Assembly: GCA_013397695.1 (NCBI GenBank)
Contig: VYZI01000424.1
Location: 418,549 to 482,548, forward strand
Origin: Centropus unirufus
Lineage: Eukaryota > Chordata > Aves > Cuculiformes > Centropidae
Direction: 5' to 3'
DNA length: 64,000 nt
In this document: in pieces, positions 34,891 to 48,020 of the stretch
Layout: each line of letters starts with the position of its first letter
Position numbering within the stretch: the first letter of the stretch is position 1
The notes under the pieces: generated by a model
What the model was told of the DNA's origin: nothing
The model's database searches: none
What the model saw: the letters and a program-made list of their open reading frames with translations, nothing else
Position numbers and translations under genes: made by a program

Positions 34891-37800
34891 TGCATCCACG
34901 TGGAAAATCGGTGCTTTCTGCACATTTGAGTTCTTCCTGCAGTTTTTGCTGAGATCCACAGAATTTGAGCTTCTTAGGGAAAACCCGATCCCGAGCAGCG
35001 GCTGCCGAGCCTCTGTCTGTTTTGGGTGAAGATGAAGCCTTTTCCTGTGTCGGGCTGGGGATGGAGGTCTCCCTCTCCTAGCAGCCAACCAGAGTGAGCT
35101 GGCAGCACGGCTGGAGGCAGCTGCTGGGCTTTGATCCGGAGGGATCAGGCTCCAGGAGGAGTCCGCAGGGCCTTGAGGGCTGGGACAAGGTGGCAGCTGC
35201 CCGCGCTGCCCACGCCGCCCAGCGCCGAGGTGTCCGTGGGGGATGGCGTTGCTGGCAGTGGGGGCAAACCCTGGACACAGCGAGCGGAGGGACCCATGGA
35301 GCGGAGCAGAAACGGGGTCTGGGATGGTAGAGGGCCCCGTTCTCCACTGCCAGGCGGGTGACGATGTGCCCCTGGTGCCCTCAGGCATCGCCGCAGCTTC
35401 CCTGTCATTCCAACCTGCCGGCGCCTCCAAGCTCTGCCCGAGCCATGGCACCGCGTGCCACCTGTGCCACACTGGCGGGGTACGGCCCGTGTTCTCTCCC
35501 GGCCTGTTCCAGTTGGGCCGTGCCTCCCCTCAGCCTGCGACGCCCTTGCCAGGGGAGCAGCACCCAAGCACATGGCACGTTCCATGGCATGTTCTTCTGC
35601 ACAGCAAACAGAGCTGTTCCCATGGCAACAGGTTTTCCAAACTCTCCTCCAGTCTCGAGCTGCCCTGGTCAGGTGTCGGCCTGCGCCGAAGGGACACGGG
35701 GCTCCCCTGCCCTGCTCCCCAGGAGCCACGGCGCGATGGGGCCCAGGTGCGGGCTGAGCTGCTGCCCTGCCACTGCCACGTGGGTGCTCCAGGTGGTAGG
35801 AGGACGCACAAGTTTCCAGGGTGCCCTCCTGTACCCTGTGGGATGCAGCAGCCTGGCACGCCGGGAGCGACCGGCTGCATTTCTCCTGATGGCTCCTGAA
35901 GAAAGGTAGGAGAGCTGGAGCCCCTGCCCTCTGGAGCCCCTCCAGCAGGAGGACCAGGCTCCCTGCCAGCGTGGGGGACCTTCTCACCACGTGAGCGCTC
36001 TTTCATTAGGACTGAAAATGGCCCAACTCGTAACAGGGATGCTGCCAAATGACATCCAGATGGTAATGGCTTTTGGATTCAAACCAGCGCTCCAGAGGTG
36101 AAAGGCTGTGTGCTCCATTACCAGCCCCCTGAGTCACCCGGTCCCCCTGAAATATGTCATGCACACTTCAAACCTTTCCGTTTTTATAGGCTGGTTTAAC
36201 TGCTGCACATAACAGCTTATATCAACAACACGGGGAAAAAATGTCCTACGAAGAACAGGCCTGAAACGGTAAATATTTAACAGGTCCTTTCTGTCCTTTC
36301 CTTATATGTATTAAAATAATTAGTTTAACAAAGAGGACTTTGTTCCCCTGTGTTTGAGCCACGACGGTGTCTGGCGCAACAGTGCAGCTGTAACTCAGTC
36401 TCGGGGTTTTGCTGGCATTTATACACTCTGCTTTGAGCTGCTCTCCCAGTTTATAGCGTCAGCAGAACATCTTGATTGAATTACAGCCTGGTATTCAGTT
36501 AGGAGCCATGTATTATTCTAGATGCAGTGGAGTTGTAGGTATCTGTCTTTGCTTATTTGGGGACATAGACCCTCAGGCAAATCAGGCAACCACATGTGGG
36601 ATGGGCACCGCTGGTCCTGGTGCCCCAGTGTGCCTGCCTTGCCACAGAGGCCGCGGGCAGGCAGGGTGGAGGCAGCTTCTCCTTGGCTGCAAGGATGGCA
36701 GCTGCGAGCCAGGGCCGTGCTGCCCCAGCACTGCCCAGAGCCCCGCTCCCTCCAGGCCCTGGGGAGCGGGGCACTCGGGGGCACTGCTGGGTGTCCTGTC
36801 CAACCACTGCTGGTCCCAGCCCCCTACATGAGGGCCAGGCAGCAGGCTCTGGGCTGAGCCTCTTAGCCGCCAGCTGAGGGCTTTTGTTTTTCTCCAGCCA
36901 GCCTGAAGTTCAGGCCCTCCTGAGCCACGTGCCAGGGCTGCAGCCGTGTGGGCAAAGGGTTTGTGGTGGGTGAGCCCAGCCGTGCGGCCAAACTGTCCCC
37001 ACGCTGCAGCACCCGCCTGTGGCAGAGCCATGTAGGACCCTCGCTGGGCACAGGGATCAGTCCTGGAGAGGAAGCAGCACTTTTAGTGTCCTCGTGGAAC
37101 CCTCCAATCTCAAGACCTTATTCTGTTCTGGGAGGCAAGAGGAAAGCCTGCTCTGCTGCACTGCCCGCAGCAGCACGCACCGCTGGAGACCGCCTCCGAA
37201 AAATAGCATCAGTCCAGCTCATCTCTTAACTCAGCTGAAACTAAGACCAGGCTCTGGAAAACAGGATGGCAAGGATGTGGCGCCAGGGAGGGGTCCCAGG
37301 GCCTGCCAGCAGGAGGGAGGGCAGCAGCAGCCCCTGGGGCCAGCACGGACCCTCTCTGCCAAGCACCACGTCCAGCCCTGCGGCTGCGGGGTCCGGTGGC
37401 CTCCGCAAGCTGCCAGGGCTGAGGGTGCTCACAAGAGAAAGGGTGACGTTCCGTTCCCCTCCGTGTCCCACATGTCCCACCTCGCCTGCTGGCTGCTCCA
37501 CGTGCCTTGCAGCCCTTGAGCACAGCATCTCCTGGGAACGCCGTGGCTCCTGCCTTGAGAAAGGCCGCAGAAGGGCAGCGGTGAGGCTGAGGGCTTCGTT
37601 GCCTTTGCAGGAGGGAAGCCCGGGTGCACAGGGAGCGTTGCAGGCCCCATGCAAGGAAGTTCCGAGGGTGCTGGGCGCTGGTGCTGTTTCCTGCCTTTGC
37701 TCGCACCCACGGGTGTGCTCCGGGATGCGGCGGCAGCGCTGCCAGGCATTGTCATAGGAATGCCCTTCCCCTAATTTGTCTTATTAATCAGAGACAGCAC

Positions 37801-38279
37801 ATTGATCAGTCATCGTGAGAGCTGGGATAATTGCAGACTCAAAATAGCCCAGATTTAAATGTTTCAGATGATAATTTCTTGCCTTGGAAGTACTTGTGCT
37901 AGCGCAGCAGCAGGATGGGGTGCGTGTGCCGCAAGCTGCTCCCAGGGAACACCATGCGGGAAGGAGAGGGAGCTGTCAAGGGAGGCAAGCCCACATTTCC
38001 AGCCCAGGCTGGGGGCTCTGAAGCCCCACACTCCCCAGGGACCCATGAGAGGTGTGGGCAGGCAGCAGGACAGCCCGGAGCCCCAGGAGGAGAGCCGCAG
38101 GCAGGGGATCGTGGGGATGCCCAGCTGGAGCAGATCCCGCCCAGCAGTGGCTCCATGGGCTCAAGATTCCCTTTATTTCCACCTCCACCACCGCCAGCGG
38201 GGACTCTGCCCTCGCCATGGGCATTAGCTCTGCCTCTGTAATGCGTTACCCCTCTCATCTGCAGTGCCAACATTTCCAG
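34891..38279. other. Intergenic GC-rich stretch
   Basis: No gene was recognised. The many overlapping open frames (up to 281 residues, minus strand 35145-35990) lack domains and are biased in composition. 36170-36330 and 37740-37880 are short AT-rich interruptions. Confidence 0.6.
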
Positions 38280-38780
38280 GAGGATCTATATCTTTCCATA
38301 GGCAGTTTGTTTCATCACAGTAACATAATAATGTGCTGAGAAGAGCTCATAGTTGTGAATTAATGTTTAAAAGCTCTCACTTTTGGGTTGTTGAAATGAA
38401 TGTTAATTTGACAAATGGCAGTCATTGGGATTGAGATGGCATTAACATGGAAATAAGAGTTAACCTCCAGCAGGGCAGATACAAGGTGAGATGAGCAGGC
38501 GCTGCGGAAGCTGTTGTTTTTCACCTGATGCTCATACTGTAAATACTGCCAGTGTCCTATCTATTTATAGAACTGTAATTTAAAGGCTAGTTCAGGAAAA
38601 TCTGAATGACATCTCCTTAAGAGAAGCAATCGCAGGGTATCTTGGAATATGTCAGGCAGCTCTCTTGCTTTCTCTCTCAAAAATACTCATATGTCCACTA
38701 AATCAATTTGCCTTTCTCTTGTAACTGCATTTGCAGGGCCATTCTTTTCCATTTTCTGTCACTGTCATACGCTAATTCAT
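38280..38780. other. AT-rich island, candidate conserved non-coding element
   Basis: About 500 bases of moderately AT-rich, repeat-free sequence with GAATTAATGTTTAAAAG, GTTAATTTGACAAATG, CATTAACATGG and CTAATTCATG. It lies between GC-rich stretches. No coding frame was recognised. Confidence 0.33.
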
Positions 38781-40830
38781 GTCACTCTGCGGCGTGGGAG
38801 GGCCCAGCCGCCAGTTCTGCCACATCGACACCAGCACGGCTCGCCTCTTCCCTCCTGGATGTGCAACGAGGTGCCGGGCTGGTGAGGTTCCATGAGGTCC
38901 CAGGCTGCGGGTCCCAGCCCAGCATGAACGGTGGCCCCTGGGAGTGACCCCTCCCATGGACACTGCCGCGCTCCGCTGGGTCAGGGAAACAAATCCCTGC
39001 AAAAGCTGACCACACGTGGGGGCGCACCTCCAGGTGTGTCTTCTGTGGGGATTCTCTAAGGATTTCCACAAACAGGGTTTATAATTTACCCAGTTTCCTT
39101 GCTTTTCCCTCCTAAGTTCTCACTTAGGAGGAAACGGGAGATTTTTCAAAGAGGAAAAAAATGCAATGCCAAACCCTAGGTCTAGATCCACACAGTCTGG
39201 AACCAGAAGAAACTTGAACAATGCTCTTTCTACAAGCAAATCTTCATTTTGGAATAAGTCATTTTCATTGAATACATAATGCAAGATCAAATGCTTGGCT
39301 ACTCTACAAATGACTTGTTTCACTTGAGTGGCACGCGGTGCCGTGCCTGGCCTGCAGCCCGTGTGAGTGCCCACCGCAGCTCCGCGGCACAGGCAGCCCT
39401 GGAGCTGCTGAGCACCGGCCATGGCACCGGGGGCTGCGCTGCAGTAGCTGCCACGTCTCTCCCTTTGGCAGCTCTGCTGAGGGGCTTTCCACTAGTTTTT
39501 AGCTTTGTGTCTGTCCTGCAAATAAAAAAACCAGCAGCAAAATCCTCCCCCACCCTCCCAAAATTTTCCTTCTGAGTATTGACACCAGGCTCTTCTCCCC
39601 TCTCTTTTTCCTTCTCTTTGGCCAGGAGATCTCATCCTCCGTGACAGATGTCAGAGCCTCCTTTCCCAGCCAGGGCTCAGACCCAGTGCAGATGCTTCCC
39701 CGGCGCTGCCTCCAGCCGCCCCGCTCGGAGCCGGGGAAGCAGGGCTCCCTGTCCCAGGGCTGCCTCTGCCTCCAGAGCTCGTGGAGACGTGTGAGCAGGA
39801 GTTGATACGGCCCCTTTCCACACGCGGGCTCCAGAGCTGACCCCGCTACCCGGCCCTCCAGAGAGGCTCTGCCTCTGGAAAGTGCCTGTCCCAAACACCG
39901 GTGCTCCATGGTTGCGTTTGTTCACATCCCAACCCTGCAGCCCGCGTTCATGTGTCTGGCGTTTCAAACCAAGGCACTGCCAAAGCCTTGGGAATAATTA
40001 GAGCAGAAAATGCAGGGGAAAAAACTCTGAGGGCACTGAAATTACCCCCCCCCCAAGAAGTCTTCTGATGGGACGTGTACCTGGGCCCCTCTGATGGAAA
40101 TGTGCTGGTTTTTGGGCCAGCTGACCCACCTCACCACAGTTCCCTTAAGACACCGGTGAGCTGACTGCCCCCCAGGAGGTGAGCTCTAATTTGTCCTGAA
40201 GCAAACAAGAAGAGAACTCCAAATCCATTCTTTCCACCCCCTTTTTTTTGCAGCCATTGGTTTTTAAAAGTGAGGTGGAGAGGAGTCTGCAAACCAGACA
40301 ATCTCCGCTCAAACCCAGCAGCTTTTATTTTTTGGCAAATTGTTTAATGTTTTGAAATGTTTCTTACATCTCCAGACATAAATATTCTGACTTGCAGCTG
40401 GGAAACTTCCTTCCAAGTTGTTTTGTTTGTCAGGTTCAAGTACAAATTTTCAGTTAAAAACCTTCTTTCCTTGACTCTTAATGGTTACTGGCCAACAAAT
40501 GAAAAAGAGGAAAAGGGAGTGAATTACATGACCTGTCTCTTTTTGTTTATTAAGAACTTCTTTCCAGTGTCTGATTCTTACGGAAATATGGTTTCAATTT
40601 TCTCTTTGAATTGTGGATCAAGAAATGTTGCCAATACATATTTTTCTCTGTCAAAATTTCATTTAATCTGGAGTCTGCAGATGTCTTGAGAGCCATGTCT
40701 CCTCGCTGGGTTATTACCGTGTGCGCCTCTTGTCATGTTAGTTTTCCATTGGAATCGCGTTTGTTCCCGAAAGAGGCGCGGGCTTGTTAGTGGAGCAGCC
40801 ACGGGGGCCGCGGGCCCAGCGGAGCAGCAG
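38781..40830. other. Intergenic, mixed composition
   Basis: No gene was recognised. A 110-codon open frame at 40357-40689 lies in AT-rich DNA (40300-40680) but has no recognisable motif or splice context. A short C-run occurs near 40047. Confidence 0.6.
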
Positions 40831-41222
40831 CTGGGTGCCCGCCCAGGGCTGGGGGTGCCCGCCTTGGGCTGAGGGTGCCCGCCCGGGGCTGGGGGTGCCC
40901 GCCTTGGGCTGAGGGTGCCCGCCCGGGGCTGGGGGTGCCCTCCTTGGGCTGGGGGTGCCCGCCTTGGGCTGGGGGTGCCCGCCCGGGGCTGGGGGTGCCC
41001 GCCTNTGGGCTGGGGGTGCCCGCCCGGGGCTGGGGGTGCCCGCCTTGGGCTGAGGGTGCCTGCCCGGGGCTGGGGGTGCCCGCCTTGGGCTGGAGGTGCC
41101 CACCCGGGGCTAGGGGTGCCCTCCTTGGGCTCGGGGTGCCCACCCGGGGCTGGGAGTGCCCACCTGGGGCTTGGGGTGCCCGCCTTGGGCTGGGGGTGCC
41201 CACCTGGGGTTTGGGGGCCCGC
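40831..41222. repeat. 20-bp minisatellite, 19 units, two alternating unit types
   Basis: Nineteen head-to-tail units of GCCCGGGGCTGGGGGTGCCC type begin near 40841. Units of type CCCGGGG and type CCTTGGG largely alternate, giving a 40-bp higher-order pattern. Register is exactly 20 bp throughout except the unit at 41001-41021, which has 21 positions because of the N at 41005. Repeated G-runs give G-quadruplex potential on the + strand. Confidence 0.97.
41005..41005. other. single undetermined base N
   Basis: The only ambiguous base in the window, inside the 20-bp satellite. Deleting it restores the 20-bp register and the CCTTGGG form expected of that unit apart from one base, so it is probably a consensus artefact. 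Confidence 0.7.
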
Positions 41223-43030
41223 CTTTTTTAAGGCATTGATGAAAAAGCATAATTTTAAGAGGTGACCAGCAGCCCTTTGCTTGCCGGGAACTCGCCACCC
41301 TGCTGGGGCCTTCAGAGCAAATCAGGTCCATGAGACGATGTCACCCACCTTGCTGAGAGTGAGAACCCGGCAGCAGGAGAGGGGAGTCCTCGCAGCCTGG
41401 CCACGGCTGCAGCTCCACACGTACAACCAAACACACAAAGGGCAGCGGAGGCTACAGCTGGGACAATTTATCCCCTCTGGTATTATGACTTCTCCTGCTG
41501 GATTACAGTTTCTCAACACAGGGCTCTGCCCAAGCACTGCTCTCTGATTGTGAAACCACGCACTTCAGCTGTGGCTGTTTCAGACTTTTAAAGGATTAAC
41601 CTTTCCAATCTAAATGAGAAAAAAGGGGAAGAAATGACTCACAGCCTCTCCCCATCCCCTGAAAAGAGCTTTTTCTGATGGAACTGGAATGCTGGAAATA
41701 ATCCAGAAGAATTCAGAAAATGAACCTGTCAGAAGAATATTTTAATAAACCCCCTTTTTCAGCTGCAGCGTCAACAACTCACGCTCTCTCCTTGTCATCT
41801 GAAGGAAGCCCAAGCAGCCATCAGAGAACAAAGCCAGCGGAGGGGCTGGACCCTGTGGCGCTGTGGAGGTTTCCTGGGGAGTAGCAGTGGCTCCGTCTCT
41901 TCCCCTCAAGCGCTTGGAGGTTTCGAGGCATCACGTCTTGCTGCTGAGCGGCGTGAGGGGCTTTGGCTGCAGCCCTGCACAGGGCCCATGGTGTGTGTGG
42001 CAGCTGCGGGGACGCAGGGGACCTTCCCCTGGGGCTGCTGGGCGAACCGTGCTGGGAAGGTGCAGGACACCACCCCCTCCTTCCAGGTGCTCCAGCTGTT
42101 GGCACGTGCCAGCAGGGCCAGGGCAGGCCTAACCCTGGATTGGTTTTGTATCCAGATGTGGGCTGTGGTGGGATCTCAGGCACAAGATTCGGCAGAAATG
42201 GGTGACAGCCCCAGCCGCCCAGCTCTTGCGTCAGCCCCAAGTCCTACATCCTGCAAATGGTCTGGTGTTGCCACTGCTCTGGGAAGCGGCCGAGATTGCT
42301 CCACTGGCCCCAGTGACCCTCAGCAAACCACCTGGGTCTCCCTAGGGCGGGGGCTCGCAGGACTTTCCATGCAGGGAGAGGCAGCCTGGCTGTGAGGCTG
42401 ATCCTACCGGCCCCGGGCACTGCCTGCACCCTCTCGGGGCTGGGTTGCCAGCACCAGCGCTGCCACAAGCAATTAGGGCTGGCTGCTCCAGCCTCTGCCT
42501 GTCTGGACACACCATTGAACGTCTTGGTGCTTGCGTCCCGTCTGGAAGATCAACTGTCTAAGGAGCCAGGTATCTTTATCAGCTTGGAAATGCATTTCCT
42601 GTTGTTGAGGCTGCAAGGATGCGAAGAGATAAACTGGGAGGCTGCTGGCAGAGTCTGCGGCAGAGCCTGGGCTGGACAGAACTGTCAGTCACCGTCAGGG
42701 GGAAAGACATCTGTCCCTCTCTCCCACAGGAGGTGTCCTGGGGCAGCTGGAGCTGGAGCTGGCAGGGGCGGCTGGGATGGGGTTGTGGCCAGGCTCCTGG
42801 TGGGATACAGGTCACCGCAGCCCTGGGGAAGAGAGGGCAGGCATCCATCACCTGCCCGGCAGAGCGGCACAGGGGGAGGCGTGGAGGGCACGGCCACTCT
42901 GGGGTCAGCCTTGGTGCAGCTTATTGGGTCAGCGAAAAGCCCGGGCTGTGGAGACTCCTGCCGTGCCCAGAGCACACACTGGAGGCTCCCCAGCTCCCAG
43001 TCTTTCCTTGCCCACACCTGGACAGACGTG
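41223..43030. other. Intergenic, mostly GC-rich
   Basis: No gene was recognised. 41560-41780 is AT-rich with a CTTTTAAAGGATTAACC stretch. Open frames in 41820-43080 are chance-like and overlap on both strands. Confidence 0.6.
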
Positions 43031-43290
43031 TGTCATAAATTAAAGGAGAGCATCTTGAAGGAGGCTTTAATCAAAAGTTAGGAGTTGCAGCCAGCATGTC
43101 ACAGTTCCTCATTAGATTGCCATTATAATGCTCTGTAATTGGAAAGACGTTAATATTGACAGTGTTGTGAAGAATGTCCTGCTTCTCCTTGCATGCATGG
43201 ATTTGATAGAGTTGAATAATGGAGCAGATATGATGGATTAGAAAAATTCCCCAGTTAAGGTCCCTAATTATAGAGTTTTACCTGCCCAAT
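43031..43290. other. AT-rich island, candidate conserved non-coding element
   Basis: About 260 bases including CTCATTAGATTGCCATTATAATG, GACGTTAATATTGACAG and ATGATGGATTAG (TGATGGATTA at 43231-43240, related to PBX-HOX sites). No repeat or coding frame. Confidence 0.33.
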
Positions 43291-44640
43291 TAAGGTGGAG
43301 TACTTGAGAAAAAACCAGATGCTGACTCTCTCCAGACACCCAAGCGCTCTGTGAGGCACCAGCAGCCACAGCAGACCTGGTCCACAGGATTGCTGGACCT
43401 TTATCCTACTTGAAATGCTGTTTTCCTGATTACCTTGCAGTATGAAGCTAAAATCCACCTAGAGTTTGAAGGAACACCAACAAGTCCTGCTCCTTGACCT
43501 GGTCTGGAGCTACACAGCTGTTTTACCCTGCCTGGATGCGGATTCCAGTAGCAGGAGTAATTTAAGACAGCCCTCACTATGCCTCACAGCTCACGTTTCC
43601 TTCGCCCTTTTTGAGGAATTCCCAGTGATTCTGGGAGGAAGAGCTGTTGGCTTGGCTGGTGTGTTGGTGGAGGCACAGGCAAGAAGTTCCAGCAGCAGGA
43701 CCTACAGCCCCACCTGCCAGGAGGGGCAGCAGGAGCAGGGCCTTTACATTGCTTCTCTGGACAAGAAATGATTTTTTCCTTTCTTGTTTTGGAAATGCTT
43801 TGCAAAATTTCAAGATAAAAAGGCCAAGCCTAGTGGGAAGGAGAAGCACGTGAAACCATGATGTTTGGCTGGAGAAGCACAGAATGGGGCTGGGTGGGAT
43901 GCAGGGCACATCAGGAAGGACCCCCATCCTGTGTCAGGACACCTGCAGCTTCACAAACCCAATGTAAGTAACAATTCAGCTGCCTGCATCCTAAGAATGA
44001 ATCAAGACAGTTTCCTTTCGTCTTAAAAAAATGGCAATGGTGCTCCTGGAGGAGCCGGTGGTGACACCTGCAGCATCTGCCCAGAGGCAGCCAGAGCGTG
44101 GAAGGGCACGGCGGCACGGGCCCCACACACCCTGCTCCTGAGGAACAGCAGGCCTGCTATCATAGAGAAAATCCTAGGAGCCAAGTCTTCCTCTGATTCC
44201 TGCCTGTAGTGGTGGGACAATTATCCCATAAATGAGGAAACAAATATTCTGTGCAGGCTCTGGGGTTTGTTTGCCCAAGGTGTGCTTTCTTCTCCGGAGA
44301 TATTCCTGCATGGCCGGTGAGGGATGGAGACGTGCCTGTGCTTTTTTCTGTGCCCCTGCCTCCCTTTCATCTGGTCTAGTGATGAATTGTAGGGAAAAAC
44401 TACCCAAGCCCGTCTGTTTTGGCTTAGATCAGCTTTTCTTCTCATTATAATTTAAGTCTTTAAGGGTCTTCAGCAGGAGCCTGTAAAAGTCAGATCATTC
44501 ATTCCTGTTGACGCCATGTGTTTCATGGCCACTCGGGCCGTGAGCCGTGATTCATGCGTGGTGCCCGGGACGCGCCTCCTTTGTGCCGCGGCAGAACAAT
44601 GCCTTTGTGCTGCTGTGCCTGTGCGGGCTCCGCGCCGGGC
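43291..44640. other. Intergenic, mixed composition
   Basis: I see no gene, named repeat or clear regulatory cluster in this stretch. Confidence 0.55.
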
Positions 44641-45110
44641 AGCAGAGGGTTAACCAGAAAAATCTTGTAATAGCTGAAAACTATAGATTGAGCAAAATCT
44701 CCCTGTCAGCTCTCTGTGATTTTGCTGAGAGCACTTGGACATGCTGGCATTGGATTTACAAATTGAAAATCATTAATAATTCTAACCAGGCTGTGATAAA
44801 TCTGAGATCAGTCTCGATGAACCTGGACACCATTTCATAAATCAAAAAGATTACTTAGGAATTTTTTAAAATCTGACGTCAAAATGTCATGGTTACTAAT
44901 GGTTTTTGTAGATCTCTTACAGTGATATATCATTTATCTACGCTACATCTAAAATGTGACACTAGGGCAGAAATGTGATGTCTTTAATATCATGAATACA
45001 TTTTATCCCATAATAAAGGTATTAACAACTTCTTGCTGTGACTTGTACTTGAAGTTCTGTGCCTGATTTAGTGCTATTGTTATCACATTAACTGTTTTCC
45101 CCCCAAATAT
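44641..45110. other. AT-rich island, candidate conserved non-coding element
   Basis: About 470 bases, AT-rich and repeat-free, with ATCATTAATAATTC, GTTATCACATTAACTG and ATATCATTTATC. The left edge follows GC-rich DNA at 44540-44650. No convincing coding frame. Confidence 0.35.
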
Positions 45111-46590
45111 GTGCAGGCAAACTGTTGCTTGTATTGTACGGCAACAGCTGCCGACCTGCCTGCCGAGGCAGAGGAGGGGATTCCTCAAGGCGGGCTCTTT
45201 GCTCCGGCTCCCCACATCCCTGCTGCCCAGGGTCCCAGGGCACTGCTGCTTCCTGCGCCCCTCCCCTGGGTGCTGCTCCTCAGGGATGCTTGCAGGGTGA
45301 CCTGGCACAAGGATTATCTTCCTGCCGGGGTCGCGGGTAGTGAGGGTGGCAGGCTGGGGCTGGGTAGGGTCCTGGGTGCCGTGGCAGCCAATGCTCCGAT
45401 GCTTCCCATGGAGCTCGGGCTGCGGGCGGCTCTGCCTTTCTCACTGTCCCAATGGGCTTCTTGAAGGGTGGCGCGGCTGGGAGCAGCGGCTCCTGCGGCA
45501 CACACTAAGGGTGGGTTTTGCCAAGAAGGGGTCACCAGCAGATCTGGGTGGTTTGGCCAGCACAGCTAACGCAGCAGCCTGCTGTCTCCTTCCTAAGGTG
45601 TCAACATGGAGCTGCTTGACAAGGAAAGGCAAGGATGGACCTGAATACCTTGTGGTGTTATATGATATAGGAGCATAACAGGACGTCATTCAGCACGTGG
45701 CCTGGGCTGGCATCAGAGCAACACAGAGATGAAAAAACACCAGAGCCACAATGGAGCTGGCAAGTAGGCCTGGCTCACAGCACTGAGTTTGGTTTTATAT
45801 TGGTTTTTACAGAATTTTTCCACTCCTTTCAAGTGGGCTGTTCTGAGAAAAGTTTACAAGGCTTGAGGAATAAAACCCCAGCAAATAACCTGCAGAAAGT
45901 GCCCTTCAAGCTACTTCTACTGATTAATGAGGGTAATGCTCAAAAATATCACTGAAGATGCAGGTAATGTCTGAAAAAAGGTAAGAAACTCCATCTATGC
46001 CACTGCTTCTGCTGTGGAATCAAGCACAAACTTTATTTCGCCCAAACTGTTTTGGATGCCCTGCTCTCTCCGGTGAAGCTCAGTTTGGCGCTCCAGGGCA
46101 GCTCTGGATTTTGTACCACACGTCGCGTTAGCTCTCACTGTGCAGCACAAACAAAAACCTTGGGGCAGCGGAAAGTCTGCTGGAAGCAAGAGGCAGCTGA
46201 ATTCCAGATCCAAGCTCATCCCCAGCACATGCAAACCTAGTCTGGCAACTCACCAAACCATTAAACCACCAGCACTTAGTGTTAAAAGGAGCTCTAACAA
46301 AGGCAGTGGAAGTGCTGCTCTCATTTTGGAAGCAGCTTTCTCTGTGCTTGCACCGTGGGCGCTGCGTGCGCAGAGGATCTGCACAGGACTGGGCAAAGGC
46401 ACGGCTGCTTTCGCTCAGCCCGGGGCGGTGCAGGGGTACCTGTGGGCATTCCCACGGCTCCTCCTCGCGTGCTGAACCTTCGGTGCTCGCTGGCACGGGA
46501 AGACGCACAGGCCACGGATGCCACAGCACAGAACAATGCAGCTCCCCACAAAGGATTTTTGTATTGTAAATGACTTTTGGAGGCTGTGCT
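45111..46590. other. Intergenic, mixed composition
   Basis: GC-rich 45140-45560, then mixed. No gene or named repeat was recognised. Confidence 0.55.
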
Positions 46591-48020
46591 ATGAAATATT
46601 ACATTGCTCTGGTGCATTCTTTTTAAAAATGAATGGTTCGACTGTTAAAATTTAAAGAGTCGTTCCCAGTCTCTTCCCAGTGACTCAGAAACACGCTGCA
46701 GGAGCACACGGCCTCCAACGGCCTCCAACGCTCTGGGCGCAGCTAAAGAGCTATCAGAGCCTAACAGGTAGCTGAGGAATTTAAAGCAAAGCTTTATGGG
46801 GAGAGATTACATTCAGAGGTGAACAAATGGTGGTACCGAGTCTATGCAAAGCAAGTGACAAAATGTAAAAATCCTCCCCGCATTTTGAAGGAAAATATAT
46901 CTTTCTTTCTGCACGGTTCCCATGAAAAATAGGCTTTTTTATTTCCTTTTTTCATGCTAGGAAATTAATATTTGCCTTTAAAAAAGATTTGGTGGAGGTT
47001 TGCGTGAAGGTCATTAGCAATCTCGCTGGGGAATAAAGAAGGGAGTGATTGAAATCTGCATGGGTTTGTTACTCATTTGTGGCTTTGCTTTGCACGTAAC
47101 ATTTTTATTAAGAAAATAATACTTTGGGGCTGGTAATTGTGTTGCCAGCTGGGCTGGGGAGGGGAGAGGAAGAAAGCGGAGCACTGAAACCTACTATTTA
47201 TGTCTCTGCTAGGTACAATTCCAGGCAGGTATATATATGGTAAATCTCCTTGAGCTGTCCCCAAAGTCACCCTGAAGTGCCGCAACTCTTCCTGGCGCTG
47301 AGCACGTTCCCCAGGGCCAGGCGCCGCTGTGGGGCCGGGGCAGCAGGTGCCAAGGGGGCACGGCCAGCCCTGCCGAGCTGCTGCGTGCGCCTGGCAGCCC
47401 CGGGGCTGGCGCTGGGGCAAAGCGAGGAGAAGCTGCAGGGACCTCCATCCTCCTGGAGGGAGCAAATCGCCCCAGCGTCTCCTGGAAACCCAGGCATTTC
47501 AACACCAACGTCTGCTTGTCAGTAGTAAGGTCACCTCTCCTGTCCCATTTAACCCCAAAACACCTGCAGTTAGGATCTGAGCTGTAGAACCCTGGCATTA
47601 CTCGCAAGTCGTCTTAAAAATTAGCATAGCGCAGAGTAGATACAATCTGAAGTTGGCTTGTAAAATCTTTTGGAAGGATCATTAAGGGTATTTCATTATC
47701 TCCATATTGCCAAGGTCAGGCTGTCCATATTTCCTCTTTAGTGCTGCGATGGGAATATGCCGCGACTGTGGTATAATAGACCAGAAAATGTCCACACTGG
47801 GAATGATGGTAAATCAATAAAAACTCATCAATATAACTCCCACTTTCCCAAGGTGCTGCAAACAGCCTCAAGTTTGTAATTTACTTACGTATCTTCACCT
47901 TTTTCCCAACATTTTTTACACCAACTTCTGAACTTTTTGTCTGTGTAAAATCTTTATGAGAGACAATATATATAAGGGATAAAATGCTTTATTGAAAAGA
48001 TTATCGATTTTTTTTGGCCA
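46591..48020. other. Intergenic, largely AT-rich
   Basis: AT-rich, repeat-free stretches at 46595-47110 and 47580-48020 flank a GC-rich middle (47270-47480). A 10-bp direct duplication (GCCTCCAACG twice) lies at 46711-46730. Candidate conserved elements by composition only; no gene. Confidence 0.5.

Noticed and set aside
40738..41265. Proline/glycine-rich open frames on both strands
   Set aside because: Translations of the 20-bp satellite, including an X at the N base.
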